A stretch of DNA of 64,000 nucleotides, from assembly GCF_020023995.1 (NCBI RefSeq), contig NZ_NRRD01000019.1, positions 1-64,000 of the forward strand. Direction: 5' to 3'. Shown here piece after piece: positions 8,985-17,816 of the stretch. Position 1 is the first letter of the stretch. Every line of letters begins with the position of its first letter. The DNA is from Rhodobacter sp. TJ_12. GTDB lineage: Bacteria > Pseudomonadota > Alphaproteobacteria > Rhodobacterales > Rhodobacteraceae. A program made the translations under genes and the position numbers. Below the pieces are notes generated by a model that did no database searches, was not told the DNA's origin, and saw nothing but the letters and a program-made list of their open reading frames with translations.

Positions 8985-9994
8985 TTCATGACCGTCGGGA
9001 TGCAATTGGCCCCTTCGGCCACCAGCGCGGCACAGAATTGGCGCGCCTCATCGACATTGGCAAAGCCCTCGACCCGCAGCCGCCAGAAGCTCCGCCCGCC
9101 AGAAATCGCCTCTTGCACGATGCGCCGCTTGCCGATCATCAACGCATCGAAGCGGCGCATGGCACGATCCCATTCCGCCCGCGCAATCTCGGGGCTGTCA
9201 AAGGCTCCCAATTGCACAACGCGGGTGCCCGCAGGCACCTCGGCGGGATCCAATTCCTCGACCTCCGCTCCGTCCGCTTGCGCGCGCGCGGCGGCAGCCG
9301 CTTCGGCCTGCAAATCGCGCGCAGGACGCGGCACCGGGCGGGGGGAGCGGGCAAGCCCCGGCACATCGGGCGAAATGATATCTTCGGGCGGCACAGCCGC
9401 CTCTTCTTCCGGCGCGACGGCCTCGGCGGGCTCTTCTTCCAAAATGTCTTGCATCGCGGCGGCCACCGCCGCTTCGATCCCAGGTTCGGGGGCGTCGGCC
9501 CTATCTGGAGTTGGGGCGCCCTCTGGCGTCGGGCGCGCACGATCGGGCACCGGCAGCGCGGCAATATCTTCGCCTTCGGCCTCGACCTCGGGGGTCGCCG
9601 CCTCTTCGGGTGGCGCGATCTCGGGGAGCGGGCGCAAAGCAGCCATCGGCGCATCATCGGGGGCCAGATCGGTCGGCTCGGGCGCCAAAACAACGCGGTC
9701 CGGCCCCGGCGCGGCCAAGCCCGAGCCCGCGACTTCGTTCACCGCCAAACCGACATGAGCCGCCAGATCGCCGCCGGGATTTTCCGGCGCAACCCGCGCC
9801 GGCCCCTCCATCGCGCGGATGATCGGCACGCCTGACACATCGCGCACCGCCAGCTTGTAGCCCCAGATCACAACCCCAATCACCAGCGCAACCGAACTGG
9901 CCGCGCCAGCCCATTGCACCCAGCGTTGCATCGGGGGCGCGCCCCCGCCAGAGCCGTCATTTGGCCCGCCCATCCGGGGATCGGGTTGTTGCAT
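8981..9994 (-). CDS. SPOR-domain membrane protein
   Basis: 337-aa bitopic protein: a short cytoplasmic N terminus, one transmembrane helix at about residues 29-48, a long Pro/Ala/Glu-rich linker (about 70-255), and a C-terminal SPOR domain (about 258-337, starting GTRVVQLGAFDSPEIARAEW). SPOR domains bind denuded septal peptidoglycan, so a cell-division or envelope role is expected. The low-complexity acidic linker should span the periplasm. Start at 9994 has AGAGGCG upstream. First gene after argS, 58 bases away. Confidence 0.88.
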   Translation of the reverse strand: MQQPDPRMGGPNDGSGGGAPPMQRWVQWAGAASSVALVIGVVIWGYKLAVRDVSGVPIIRAMEGPARVAPENPGGDLAAHVGLAVNEVAGSGLAAPGPDRVVLAPEPTDLAPDDAPMAALRPLPEIAPPEEAATPEVEAEGEDIAALPVPDRARPTPEGAPTPDRADAPEPGIEAAVAAAMQDILEEEPAEAVAPEEEAAVPPEDIISPDVPGLARSPRPVPRPARDLQAEAAAAARAQADGAEVEELDPAEVPAGTRVVQLGAFDSPEIARAEWDRAMRRFDALMIGKRRIVQEAISGGRSFWRLRVEGFANVDEARQFCAALVAEGANCIPTVMK

Positions 9995-10051
9995 GCTCGC
10001 CTCTTTGCCGGTTGGGGTGGTGACCCCCGGACTTCTGCCCTCGGCGGGAGC

Positions 10052-11797
10052 TTAGCGCATCTCTTCAGCCGGGGTGACGCCAAGAATACCAAGACCAGCC
10101 GAAATCACAACGGCACAGGCCCGCGCAAGGGCGATTTTCGCCGATGTGAGCGGCAGGTCGTCTTCTTGCACAAACCGCAGCGCGGTTTCCTCATTGCCGC
10201 GATGCCATAGCGCATGCAGGTCAGACGCGATTTCGTAAAGGAAGAACGCGATCCGATGCGGTTCGTTCGCGCGCGCGGCAATCTCGACCAAGCGCGGCCA
10301 TTCCGCGATTTTCTTCGCCAAGGCGCGTTCAGCCTCATGCGTGTTGCGGCTCAGATCGGCATCCGCCAGCGCGGCATCATTCACATCAACGCCCAGTTCA
10401 ACCGCCTTGCGCAGCACCGAGGCCACGCGGGCATGGGCATATTGCACATAGAAAACGGGGTTGTCCTTCGACTGTTCCAGCACCTTGTCAAAGTCGAAAT
10501 CCAAAGGCGCATCGTTCTTGCGGGTCAGCATATGGAACCGGGTCACATCGGCCCCCGCCTGTTCCACCACGTCGCGCAGCGTCACAAAGGTGCCAGCCCG
10601 TTTCGACATTTTGAAGGGCTCGCCGTTTTTGAACAGCTTCACAAGCTGGATCAGCTTGATATCAAGGCTGACCTTGTTTTCGCTCAGCGCCGCAACCGCC
10701 GCTTTCATCCGCTTGACGTAACCGCCATGGTCGGCCCCGAACACGTCGATCAACAGATCGAAGCCACGGTCGATCTTGGTCCAGTGATAGGCGATATCGG
10801 GGGCGAAATAGGTCCAAGCGCCATCCGACTTTTTCACCGGGCGGTCCACATCGTCGCCGTATTGGGTGGATTTAAAGAGCGTCTGCTCACGCTCTTCCCA
10901 ATCTTCGGGCAGCTTGCCCTTCGGCGGCTCCAGCACGCCTTCATAGATCAGGCCCAAATCCTCAAGCCGCTTCAACGCGCCTTCGATCTGGCCCGTGCCG
11001 TAAAGCGATTTTTCCGAATAGAAGACATCCATCTTCACGCCCAAAAGCGCGAGATCGCCACGGATCATCTCCATCATCGCTTCGGTGGCGAATTCGCGAA
11101 CATCGGCCAGCCAGTCTTCCTCAGGCTTATCGATCAGGCTTGCGCCATATTTTGCCTTCAGCGCCTCGCCCACCGGGATCAGGTAATCGCCGGGGTACAG
11201 CCCTTCGCGGATTTCCGGCTCAAGGCCATTCGCCTCCCGGTAGCGCTCATAGGCAGAGCGGGCGAGCACATCGACCTGCGCGCCGCCATCATTGATGTAA
11301 TATTCGCGCGTCACATCATAGCCCGCGAAATCAAGCAGGCTTGCCAAAGCATCGCCAAAGACCGCGCCACGGGTATGGCCCACATGCATCGGCCCGGTCG
11401 GGTTGGCCGACACATATTCGACATTCACCTTCACGCCCCGGCCAAGGTCCGAGCGGCCAAAGTCGCGCCCCTCTTGCAGCGCGGCGCGGATCACATCCGC
11501 CCAGATCCCCGGGGCCAGCCGCAGGTTGATGAAGCCCGGCCCTGCCACTTCGGCCGAGGCGATGCGCGGATCGTCGGACAATTGTTCCACCAACGCCTCG
11601 GCCAAGGCGCGCGGGTTCATCTTGGCGGGTTTGGCCAGCACCATCGCGGCATTGGTCGCCATATCCCCATGCGCGGGATCGCGCGGCGGTTCGACCGCGA
11701 CATTGGCAGTATCCAGCCCGGCGGGCAGCGTGCCCTCGGCTTCCATTTCCTCAAGCGCCGCAATGATCGTGCAGCGGATATCGGCAAAAATGTTCAT
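10052..11797 (-). CDS. argS: arginyl-tRNA synthetase
   Basis: Class I synthetase charging tRNA-Arg, 581 aa. The HIGH-type motif appears as [14 protein letters not shown] and the KMSKS-type as [10 protein letters not shown]. The C-terminal DALR anticodon-binding domain begins near [20 protein letters not shown]. Start chosen at 11,797 with AAGGA eight bases upstream. An in-frame ATG at 11,806 is also possible. It heads the series argS, SPOR protein, nagZ, scpA, scpB and small basic protein, all on the minus strand. Confidence 0.96.
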   Translation of the reverse strand: MNIFADIRCTIIAALEEMEAEGTLPAGLDTANVAVEPPRDPAHGDMATNAAMVLAKPAKMNPRALAEALVEQLSDDPRIASAEVAGPGFINLRLAPGIWADVIRAALQEGRDFGRSDLGRGVKVNVEYVSANPTGPMHVGHTRGAVFGDALASLLDFAGYDVTREYYINDGGAQVDVLARSAYERYREANGLEPEIREGLYPGDYLIPVGEALKAKYGASLIDKPEEDWLADVREFATEAMMEMIRGDLALLGVKMDVFYSEKSLYGTGQIEGALKRLEDLGLIYEGVLEPPKGKLPEDWEEREQTLFKSTQYGDDVDRPVKKSDGAWTYFAPDIAYHWTKIDRGFDLLIDVFGADHGGYVKRMKAAVAALSENKVSLDIKLIQLVKLFKNGEPFKMSKRAGTFVTLRDVVEQAGADVTRFHMLTRKNDAPLDFDFDKVLEQSKDNPVFYVQYAHARVASVLRKAVELGVDVNDAALADADLSRNTHEAERALAKKIAEWPRLVEIAARANEPHRIAFFLYEIASDLHALWHRGNEETALRFVQEDDLPLTSAKIALARACAVVISAGLGILGVTPAEEMR

Positions 11798-11954
11798 GAT
11801 CGGCATCCTTCGTTGCCTTTCCCCTGCCAGAGCGCCGCGCCCCCGTCAACTGACGCGGTGGCGCGTGCGTGATGCCCGAAAGCGACTCACCTGGCAAAAA
11901 ACCGCCCCGCGCCCCTGCGTCGCAGGCCGAATCAGGGGCATTTTTGGCAGTTTG

Positions 11955-11983
11955 TTGACGTTCGCTCCGCTATGAAGTAGGGC
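11955..11983 (+). promoter_or_regulatory. sigma-70-type promoter of the DEAD-box helicase gene
   Basis: TTGACG (11,955-11,960), a 17-base spacer and TAGGGC (11,978-11,983) lie 100 bases before the helicase start, leaving a ~90-base 5' UTR. Long 5' UTRs are common for RNA-helicase genes that are cold-regulated; that regulation is not demonstrated here. Confidence 0.55.
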
Positions 11984-12082
11984 AATCGCGTCGCAATCCG
12001 TGCGACCAATCGACCGGGACGCCCGGAAATAGCGTCCCCCCACCCCGCGCCGAACCCGATGGTCGCGCGATGAAGGACGCTT

Positions 12083-13696
12083 ATGACGAAGTTTACCGAT
12101 CTCAAACTGTCCCCCGATGTTCTCAAGGCGGTCGCCGAGGCGGGCTATGAAACGCCCACGCCCATTCAGGCTGGCGCGATCCCCCATGCGCTTGAGGGCA
12201 AAGATGTGCTGGGCATCGCCCAGACAGGGACCGGCAAGACCGCGTCTTTCACCTTGCCGATGGTGACGATGCTGGACAAAGGCCGTGCCCGCGCGCGCAT
12301 GCCGCGCTCGCTGGTGCTGTGCCCGACACGCGAACTGGCTGCGCAGGTCGCCGAGAACTTCGACACCTATGCCAAATACACCAAACTGACGAAGGCGCTG
12401 TTGATCGGCGGCGTCAGCTTTGGCGAACAAGACAAGCTGATTGACCGGGGCGTGGACGTGCTGATTGCCACCCCGGGCCGCCTGCTGGATCATTTCGAGC
12501 GCGGCAAGCTGTTGCTGACCGGCGTGCAGATCATGGTGGTGGATGAGGCCGACCGGATGCTCGACATGGGCTTTATTCCGGATATCGAGCGCATCTTCCA
12601 ACTGACGCCCTTCACCCGCCAGACGATGTTCTATTCGGCCACGATGGCGCCGGAAATCGAGCGGATCACCAATACCTTCTTGCACACGCCCGCCCGCATC
12701 GAAGTGGCGCGGCAGGCGACGACCTCTGAAACGATCACCCAAACGCTGGTGGAAATTGCCCCGCCGCGCCGTGACCAAACCGCGAAAGCCAAGCGCGAAC
12801 TGTTGCGCGCGCTGATTTCGGCGGAAGGCGAGGCCTGCACCAACGCGATCATTTTCTGCAACCGCAAGACGGATGTGGATATCGTGGCCAAATCGCTCAA
12901 GACGCATGGGTTCAACGCCGCGCCAATCCATGGCGATTTGGATCAAAGCCAGCGCATGCGCACGCTGGATGCGTTCCGCGATGGCTCTTTGCAATTGCTG
13001 GTGGCGTCCGATGTCGCCGCGCGCGGGCTTGATATTCCCGCCGTGAGCCACGTCTTCAACTACGACCTGCCCAGCCATGCCGAAGATTACGTGCACCGGA
13101 TTGGCCGCACCGGCCGTGCGGGTCGCAAAGGTGCCGCCATGTCGATTGGCACGCCGGGCGACGCGAAATACCTGGCCGCGATCGAAGCGCTGGTGAACAT
13201 GGAAATCCCCCGTGCCGAAGCACCCGAGGGCTTTGCGCTGTCCGAAGCGGCGCATCGCGAACCGCGCAAATATGACGACGACAAGGGCAGCCGCAACAGC
13301 CGGTCGCGCGGCGGGCGCGGTCGGGGCAGAAGCGAGCGCACCCGCGACGACAAGCAGCGCCCCCCGCGCAACGACAAGGATAATACCCCCGAGGTCAGCG
13401 CCGCGCCGAAGACCGAGGCAGAGACCGAAGACAGCCTGATCGTGGATGTGCCGGAGGCCAAACGCCCCGAGCCGCGCAATGAAACCCGCCGCGAAGACCG
13501 CCGCGACCGGGGGCGCAACCGCGACAATGGTCCCGCCGTGGTCGGCATGGGCGATCACGTGCCCGATTTCTTGCTGCGCTCCTTCCGCACCAGCCCGAAA
13601 CCGGCCGCAAAAGACAGCGCCGCCCCGCGTAAAGCGTCACCGGCCAGCGCCTCGGCCGATGCCGATGTGGATGTCGAAGAACCCTCGGAAAGCTGA
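12083..13696 (+). CDS. DEAD-box ATP-dependent RNA helicase (RhlE-like)
   Basis: Unwinds structured RNA. 537 aa. SF2 motifs in order: Q motif near TPIQAGAIPHAL, Walker A AQTGTGKT, PTRELA, DEAD (VVDEADRMLDMGF), SAT (YSATMAPEI), and motif VI HRIGRTGRAGRKG. After residue ~385 follows an Arg/Gly/Asp/Glu-rich low-complexity tail (GGRGRGRSERTRDDK and similar) as in RNA-binding C termini of RhlE/CsdA relatives. Monocistronic: its own promoter upstream and a terminator at 13,734. Confidence 0.94.
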   Translation: MTKFTDLKLSPDVLKAVAEAGYETPTPIQAGAIPHALEGKDVLGIAQTGTGKTASFTLPMVTMLDKGRARARMPRSLVLCPTRELAAQVAENFDTYAKYTKLTKALLIGGVSFGEQDKLIDRGVDVLIATPGRLLDHFERGKLLLTGVQIMVVDEADRMLDMGFIPDIERIFQLTPFTRQTMFYSATMAPEIERITNTFLHTPARIEVARQATTSETITQTLVEIAPPRRDQTAKAKRELLRALISAEGEACTNAIIFCNRKTDVDIVAKSLKTHGFNAAPIHGDLDQSQRMRTLDAFRDGSLQLLVASDVAARGLDIPAVSHVFNYDLPSHAEDYVHRIGRTGRAGRKGAAMSIGTPGDAKYLAAIEALVNMEIPRAEAPEGFALSEAAHREPRKYDDDKGSRNSRSRGGRGRGRSERTRDDKQRPPRNDKDNTPEVSAAPKTEAETEDSLIVDVPEAKRPEPRNETRREDRRDRGRNRDNGPAVVGMGDHVPDFLLRSFRTSPKPAAKDSAAPRKASPASASADADVDVEEPSES

Positions 13697-13733
13697 TGGC
13701 TTCCTCGGCGAGTTTTCCGCTAGGAGATGTTTT

Positions 13734-13760
13734 AAAGCCCCGGTTTTCCGGGGCTTTTTG
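13734..13760 (+). terminator. Rho-independent terminator between the helicase and regA-like genes
   Basis: Stem aaagccccgg / ccggggcttt with a TTTT loop followed by TTTTTG. It lies 38 bases after the helicase stop. The A-run on the other side lets it also terminate the convergent response-regulator transcript. Confidence 0.85.
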
Positions 13761-13783
13761 CTGTCATTATTCTTGGCGGCGGC

Positions 13784-14350
13784 TCAAAGCTCTGCCGTGT
13801 CGCTTGCGCCTTCGGTTGCGGCGCGATGCGCGGCCAGTTTGCGCGCAAGTGTGCGCCGGTGCATCCCCAGCCGCCGCGCCGTTTCCGAGATATTGAACCC
13901 GGTCTCGGCCAAGGTGCGCTGGATCAGCTCCCATTCTTGCGCCTTCACGCCGATCTGCGGCGCCTCGATCTCGGGCATCGCCATCCCTGCGCGATGGCCG
14001 AAAGCGGCTTCGATTTCGCGCGCGGTGGCGGGTTTGGCCAAATATTGCGTCGCGCCCAGCTTGATCGCCTCGACCGCCGTCGAGATCGAGGCAAACCCCG
14101 TCAGCACCACGATGGCGGGCGGATCCTGCTTTTCCCCCAAAGCCTTGACCACGCCCAGCCCCGACCCCTCGGCCAGTTTCAGATCGACAATCGCATGGGT
14201 GAACGCATAGCGCCCCGCCAGACCGATGGCCGCTTCTTCCCGGGTGGCCGAATGCACCTCATAGCCGCGCCGGGCAAAGGCCGCGGCCAGCGTTTCAGCC
14301 AAATGCGGATCGTCTTCGACCACCAAAAGGCACGGGGTCTGGTCACTCAT
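13784..14350 (-). CDS. ActR/RegA (PrrA)-family response regulator
   Basis: 188-aa redox-type response regulator: receiver domain (residues ~8-125) with Asp13-Asp14, phosphoacceptor Asp56 in AIVDLKL, Thr84 and Lys106. The Fis-like helix-turn-helix output follows (NISETARRLGMHRRTLARKL, about 152-171). Its start overlaps the 3' end of the sensor kinase by eight bases, so the pair is translationally coupled. Canonical regA sits next to senC and divergent from regB; here kinase and regulator are in tandem with no senC. It is therefore probably a paralogue of the principal Reg/Prr system. Confidence 0.88.
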   Translation of the reverse strand: MSDQTPCLLVVEDDPHLAETLAAAFARRGYEVHSATREEAAIGLAGRYAFTHAIVDLKLAEGSGLGVVKALGEKQDPPAIVVLTGFASISTAVEAIKLGATQYLAKPATAREIEAAFGHRAGMAMPEIEAPQIGVKAQEWELIQRTLAETGFNISETARRLGMHRRTLARKLAAHRAATEGASDTAEL

Positions 14351-15617
14351 GGCGGGTCTCCTCGGAGCTGGATCGGGCCAGAAGCGGCAGGCTTACCCGC
14401 ACCGCGGCCCCGCGAGAGGTATTGCGCAATTCCATCCGGCCGCCAAGCCGGTCGATCGCATTGCGGGCCAAGAACAGCCCGAGACCGCGCCCGGGCTGGC
14501 CAGACCCCGACAGAAACGGCGCGCCGGGGTGTGCTAACACGGTTTCGGGAAAGCCCGGCCCGCGGTCGCTCAGCACCAGTTCCAGCCGTCCGCCCTCGCA
14601 TGCCAGCGTGGCCGAAAGCGTGCCCGGGGCCAGACTTTCCGCATTGTCGAGCAGGTTCACCAATGCGGCTTCAAAAATCGGCGCGGTCAGGATGCGCGCG
14701 CCGCGCAAGCTGCTTGCCGCCACAAGCGGCACCCGCGCCCGCCCGCGTGAGCCGCTCCATGTTGCCAAAATGCGCCGGATCTCGGCTTCGGCCGGAACAT
14801 CGGCGGCGGCCTCCAGCCGCTCCCGCCCCGCCGCTTGCAAAGTGCGCGAAACGATGGCGCGGCAGCGGTGCAACTGGGTGATCATCCGGTCCAGTTCCGG
14901 GGCCAGCGCCTCCCCTTCGGGCGGGCCAATATCGGCCCAATCATCGAGCGTCACTGCAAGCGTGGTCAAAGGTGTGCCCAATTCATGCGCCATGCCCGAC
15001 GCCAAAAGCCCCAGCCCCACCAGTTGATCCGCTTCGGCCTTGGCGCGGCGCAATTCTTCAATCGCCGCCTCGCGCGCCGCCATGCTGAGCCGTAGCCGCA
15101 ACACGAACCAAACCATCAAGGTCGAGGTCAGCACAAAGGCCAAAATCAGCCCCGTTGGCGCCGGACCCGCCCCCACCGCAAGCGCCACCAAAAATGACAT
15201 CGCCGCATTGCTCAGCAGGTAAATCGGCACCGCCGACAAGGGCGCACAAAGCGACACCGCCAACAGCGGCGGCACCACCAACAGCATCGAAAACGGGCTT
15301 TGCGCGCCGCCGGTCAGCGCCAACAACAACGTCAGCGCAACGGTATCCAGCGCAAGCTGCGCCACGATCACCCAATCGGGCAAGATCGTGCTGCGCGTCA
15401 CCGATACAGCGGTCAGCAGGTTGTAAAACACCAACAGAACCGTCACCCCCGCCAACGGCTCCAGCGGCAGATCAAGCTGCAAGACCTTCACCGAATAGGC
15501 CAGCGTCGCCACCAGACTGGCAATCCCCACCCAACGGATTTGCACCAAAAGCCAAGCGGTTTCGCCCTGTTTCGGGGCACGGATCGGCGGAGTTGGCTCT
15601 GGGGGCGGGGCGCGCAT
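14343..15617 (-). CDS. ActS/RegB (PrrB)-like redox-sensing histidine kinase
   Basis: Membrane sensor kinase, about 424 aa from the start used; ATGs at 15,650 and 15,674 are alternatives and none has a good ribosome-binding site. Six hydrophobic segments (about residues 25-180) precede the RegB-type H-box GMAHELGTPL, the Cys-containing HRCRAIV segment and an HATPase domain (N box LLDNAES, G boxes DRGPGFP and GRGLGLFLARN). RegB's quinone-binding GGxxNPF appears as GGAQSPF (Asn to Ser). The conserved redox Cys is retained. Partner of the coupled response regulator. Confidence 0.85.
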   Translation of the reverse strand: MRAPPPEPTPPIRAPKQGETAWLLVQIRWVGIASLVATLAYSVKVLQLDLPLEPLAGVTVLLVFYNLLTAVSVTRSTILPDWVIVAQLALDTVALTLLLALTGGAQSPFSMLLVVPPLLAVSLCAPLSAVPIYLLSNAAMSFLVALAVGAGPAPTGLILAFVLTSTLMVWFVLRLRLSMAAREAAIEELRRAKAEADQLVGLGLLASGMAHELGTPLTTLAVTLDDWADIGPPEGEALAPELDRMITQLHRCRAIVSRTLQAAGRERLEAAADVPAEAEIRRILATWSGSRGRARVPLVAASSLRGARILTAPIFEAALVNLLDNAESLAPGTLSATLACEGGRLELVLSDRGPGFPETVLAHPGAPFLSGSGQPGRGLGLFLARNAIDRLGGRMELRNTSRGAAVRVSLPLLARSSSEETRHE

Positions 15618-15761
15618 GCGGGTCTCGGTCTGCTCGATGGGCGCGAGCATGCCGCAAGCGCGCGTCCGGGGCAACCATGCGCGGTGCGGGCTGGTATGGG
15701 AAGGGGCTTGCCGTGCCAGCGCAGGCTGCTACCGTGGCCGCAACCGTAGCAAGAGGTTGCC

Positions 15762-16100
15762 ATGCCCCGCAAGATCTCTCCCCTGCCCCGCCTTTTTGTG
15801 CTGGCCCCGCTCGCGCTTGCGGGCTGTCTTGAGGGGATGCCCGCCGATCCAGATGCGCCGCGCATCACCCAACGCGGCACCTGCTTTGCCTATGTCGAGG
15901 CCGAGCCGGGCGACACATATGCGCTTGTCACCGGCAAGGGCGATGGCACACGCCAGCCGCCCGCGCTCAAGACCAAACCGATGAGCGCAAACGCGGTGGA
16001 TGCCGCCTTCGCGCGCGAGGTCAAGACGCTCCAGATCATGCCCGAATGTCTGGCCGTTTATGCCAAACCACGCGCCAAAGCCGCGCCGCCCGAGGGCTAA
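15762..16100 (+). CDS. small putative lipoprotein
   Basis: 112 aa with a signal peptide and lipobox LALAGC, giving Cys22 as the lipidated residue, so a membrane-anchored periplasmic protein is predicted. Two more cysteines (in RGTCFAYVEAEPGD and MPECLAVYAKP) could form a disulfide. I recognise no catalytic motif. RBS AAGAGG lies five bases before the ATG. Between the regB-like kinase (divergent) and nrdR. Function unknown. Confidence 0.7.
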   Translation: MPRKISPLPRLFVLAPLALAGCLEGMPADPDAPRITQRGTCFAYVEAEPGDTYALVTGKGDGTRQPPALKTKPMSANAVDAAFAREVKTLQIMPECLAVYAKPRAKAAPPEG

Positions 16101-16257
16101 GCGGGCCCACGGCTGAGTCCGCGCCGCCACACCTTCCCCCCTGCATTTGGTGGCAACACAATTTCGCTACCCGATTTCTCGCATCCCCCCTATAGTCTGT
16201 GGATAACCGGGGCATCAGACCCCAACATGAGGCGGGAACAGGAAGAAAGGGGAGGCC

Positions 16258-16728
16258 ATGCGCTGCCCATTTTGCGGGAATGTGGACACACAAGTGAAAG
16301 ACAGCCGACCGGCCGAGGATCACGTGGCGATCCGACGGCGTCGGTTCTGCCCGGCCTGCGGTGGCCGTTTCACCACCTATGAGCGCGTGCAATTGCGCGA
16401 TCTGGTGGTGATCAAGACCTCGGGGCGGCGCGAAGATTTCGACCGCGACAAGCTGGAACGTTCGATCCGCATCGCCATGCAAAAACGCCCGATCGACCCG
16501 GAACGGATCGATCAGATGATTTCGGGGATTGTGCGGCGGCTTGAAAGCCTGGGCGAAACCGATATCCCCTCGCGCTCCATCGGGGAAATCGTGATGGAAA
16601 CGCTGGCCCGGATCGACACTGTGGCCTATGTGCGTTTTGCCAGCGTTTACAAGAACTTCCAAGCCGCAGACGATTTCGACAAATTCGTTTCCGAACTGCG
16701 CCCCAGCGTCACCGGAGAGCCCGAGTGA
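16258..16728 (+). CDS. nrdR: transcriptional repressor NrdR
   Basis: ATP/dATP-sensing repressor of ribonucleotide reductase genes. 156 aa, the standard length. N-terminal zinc ribbon with Cys3, Cys6, Cys31 and Cys34 (MRCPFCG ... FCPACGG), then an ATP-cone domain beginning near [21 protein letters not shown]. Strong ribosome-binding site (AAGGGGAGG). Its stop overlaps the GTG of ribD, giving the nrdR-ribD coupling typical of this group. Confidence 0.96.
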   Translation: MRCPFCGNVDTQVKDSRPAEDHVAIRRRRFCPACGGRFTTYERVQLRDLVVIKTSGRREDFDRDKLERSIRIAMQKRPIDPERIDQMISGIVRRLESLGETDIPSRSIGEIVMETLARIDTVAYVRFASVYKNFQAADDFDKFVSELRPSVTGEPE

Positions 16729-17816
16729 TCCATGCCGACCGCCGCTTCATGCGGCTGGCGCTCAGCCTTGCCGCGCGCGGTTTGGGCAATGTCTGGCCCA
16801 ACCCGGCGGTGGGCTGTGTGCTCGTGAACGGCGGGCGCATTGTCGGACGGGGCTGGACCCAACCGGGCGGGCGCCCCCATGCCGAACGCCGCGCGCTCGA
16901 TCAGGCGGGCACGGCAGCGCGCGGGGCCACCGCCTATGTCACGCTTGAACCCTGTTCCCATTACGGCAAGACCCCGCCTTGCGCGGCGGGGTTGATCGAG
17001 GCGGGCGTGACGCGGGTGGTCTCTGCCCTGCAAGACCCGGACCCGCGCGTATCGGGCAAGGGGCACGCGATGCTGCGCGCGGCGGGGGTTGCCGTGGTCA
17101 CCGGCGTTCTTGAGCCGGAGGCGCGCGCGCTTCAGGCGGGTTTTTTAAGCCGGATCGAACACGGGCGGCCATGGCTCGCGTTGAAACTGGGCGCAAGCTT
17201 CGATGGCCGCATCGCGCTGGCCAATGGCGAAAGCCAATGGATCACCGGGCCGCAGGCGCGCGCTCGGGTGCAGGCGTTGCGCGCGCGTTATGATGCGGTT
17301 TTGGTGGGCGGAGGCACGGCGCGTGCCGATGATCCGCTTTTGACCGTGCGCGCCTTTTCCCCTGTGCGCGCGCCGGTGCGGGTGGTGGCCGCGCGCCGGT
17401 TGGACCTGCCGCGCGGGCGGCTGGCAGGCTCGCTCGATCAGGCCCCGCTTTGGCTTGTGCATGGGCCACAAGCCGCTGATGACGCCAAAGAATACTGGTC
17501 CAGCCTTGGCGCCGAACTCATTGAAATCGGAGAAACGGCGACGGGCCTTGACCCGGTGGCGCTGATGGCCGCCTTGGCAAAGCGCGGCCTGACTCGGGTC
17601 TTTTGCGAAGGCGGTGGCGCGTTGGGGGCCAGCCTGATGGGCGCGGGGCTGGTCGATGAATTGATCGGCTTCACCGCCGGTGTGGTGCTGGGGGGCGATG
17701 CCCGCCCCGGCATTGGCGTGCTGGGGCTTGACCGGTTGGCCGATGCGCCGCGCTACCGGCTGAGCGATGTGCAACCGATCGGCGGCGATATGCTGGCCCG
17801 CTGGCAGCGCAGCTAA
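16725..17816 (+). CDS. ribD: bifunctional riboflavin biosynthesis deaminase/reductase
   Basis: Deaminates and then reduces the pyrimidine intermediate from GTP in flavin synthesis. 363 aa. The deaminase half has the zinc motifs [11 protein letters not shown] and [12 protein letters not shown]; the reductase half begins at about residue 145 ([17 protein letters not shown]). GTG start overlaps nrdR (GTGA) with GGAG upstream. Normally followed by ribE; here three minus-strand capsule genes intervene, and its stop codon overlaps the convergent kpsC-like stop. Confidence 0.95.
   Translation: MIHADRRFMRLALSLAARGLGNVWPNPAVGCVLVNGGRIVGRGWTQPGGRPHAERRALDQAGTAARGATAYVTLEPCSHYGKTPPCAAGLIEAGVTRVVSALQDPDPRVSGKGHAMLRAAGVAVVTGVLEPEARALQAGFLSRIEHGRPWLALKLGASFDGRIALANGESQWITGPQARARVQALRARYDAVLVGGGTARADDPLLTVRAFSPVRAPVRVVAARRLDLPRGRLAGSLDQAPLWLVHGPQAADDAKEYWSSLGAELIEIGETATGLDPVALMAALAKRGLTRVFCEGGGALGASLMGAGLVDELIGFTAGVVLGGDARPGIGVLGLDRLADAPRYRLSDVQPIGGDMLARWQRS

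Noticed and set aside
7794-14881. Several long open frames (hundreds of codons) antisense to nagZ/SPOR, argS and the DEAD-box gene
   Set aside because: They are mirror frames of strong genes in high-GC DNA. Their products are Arg/His/Gly/Pro-rich with no domain logic, and the opposite strands encode clear families with conserved motifs.
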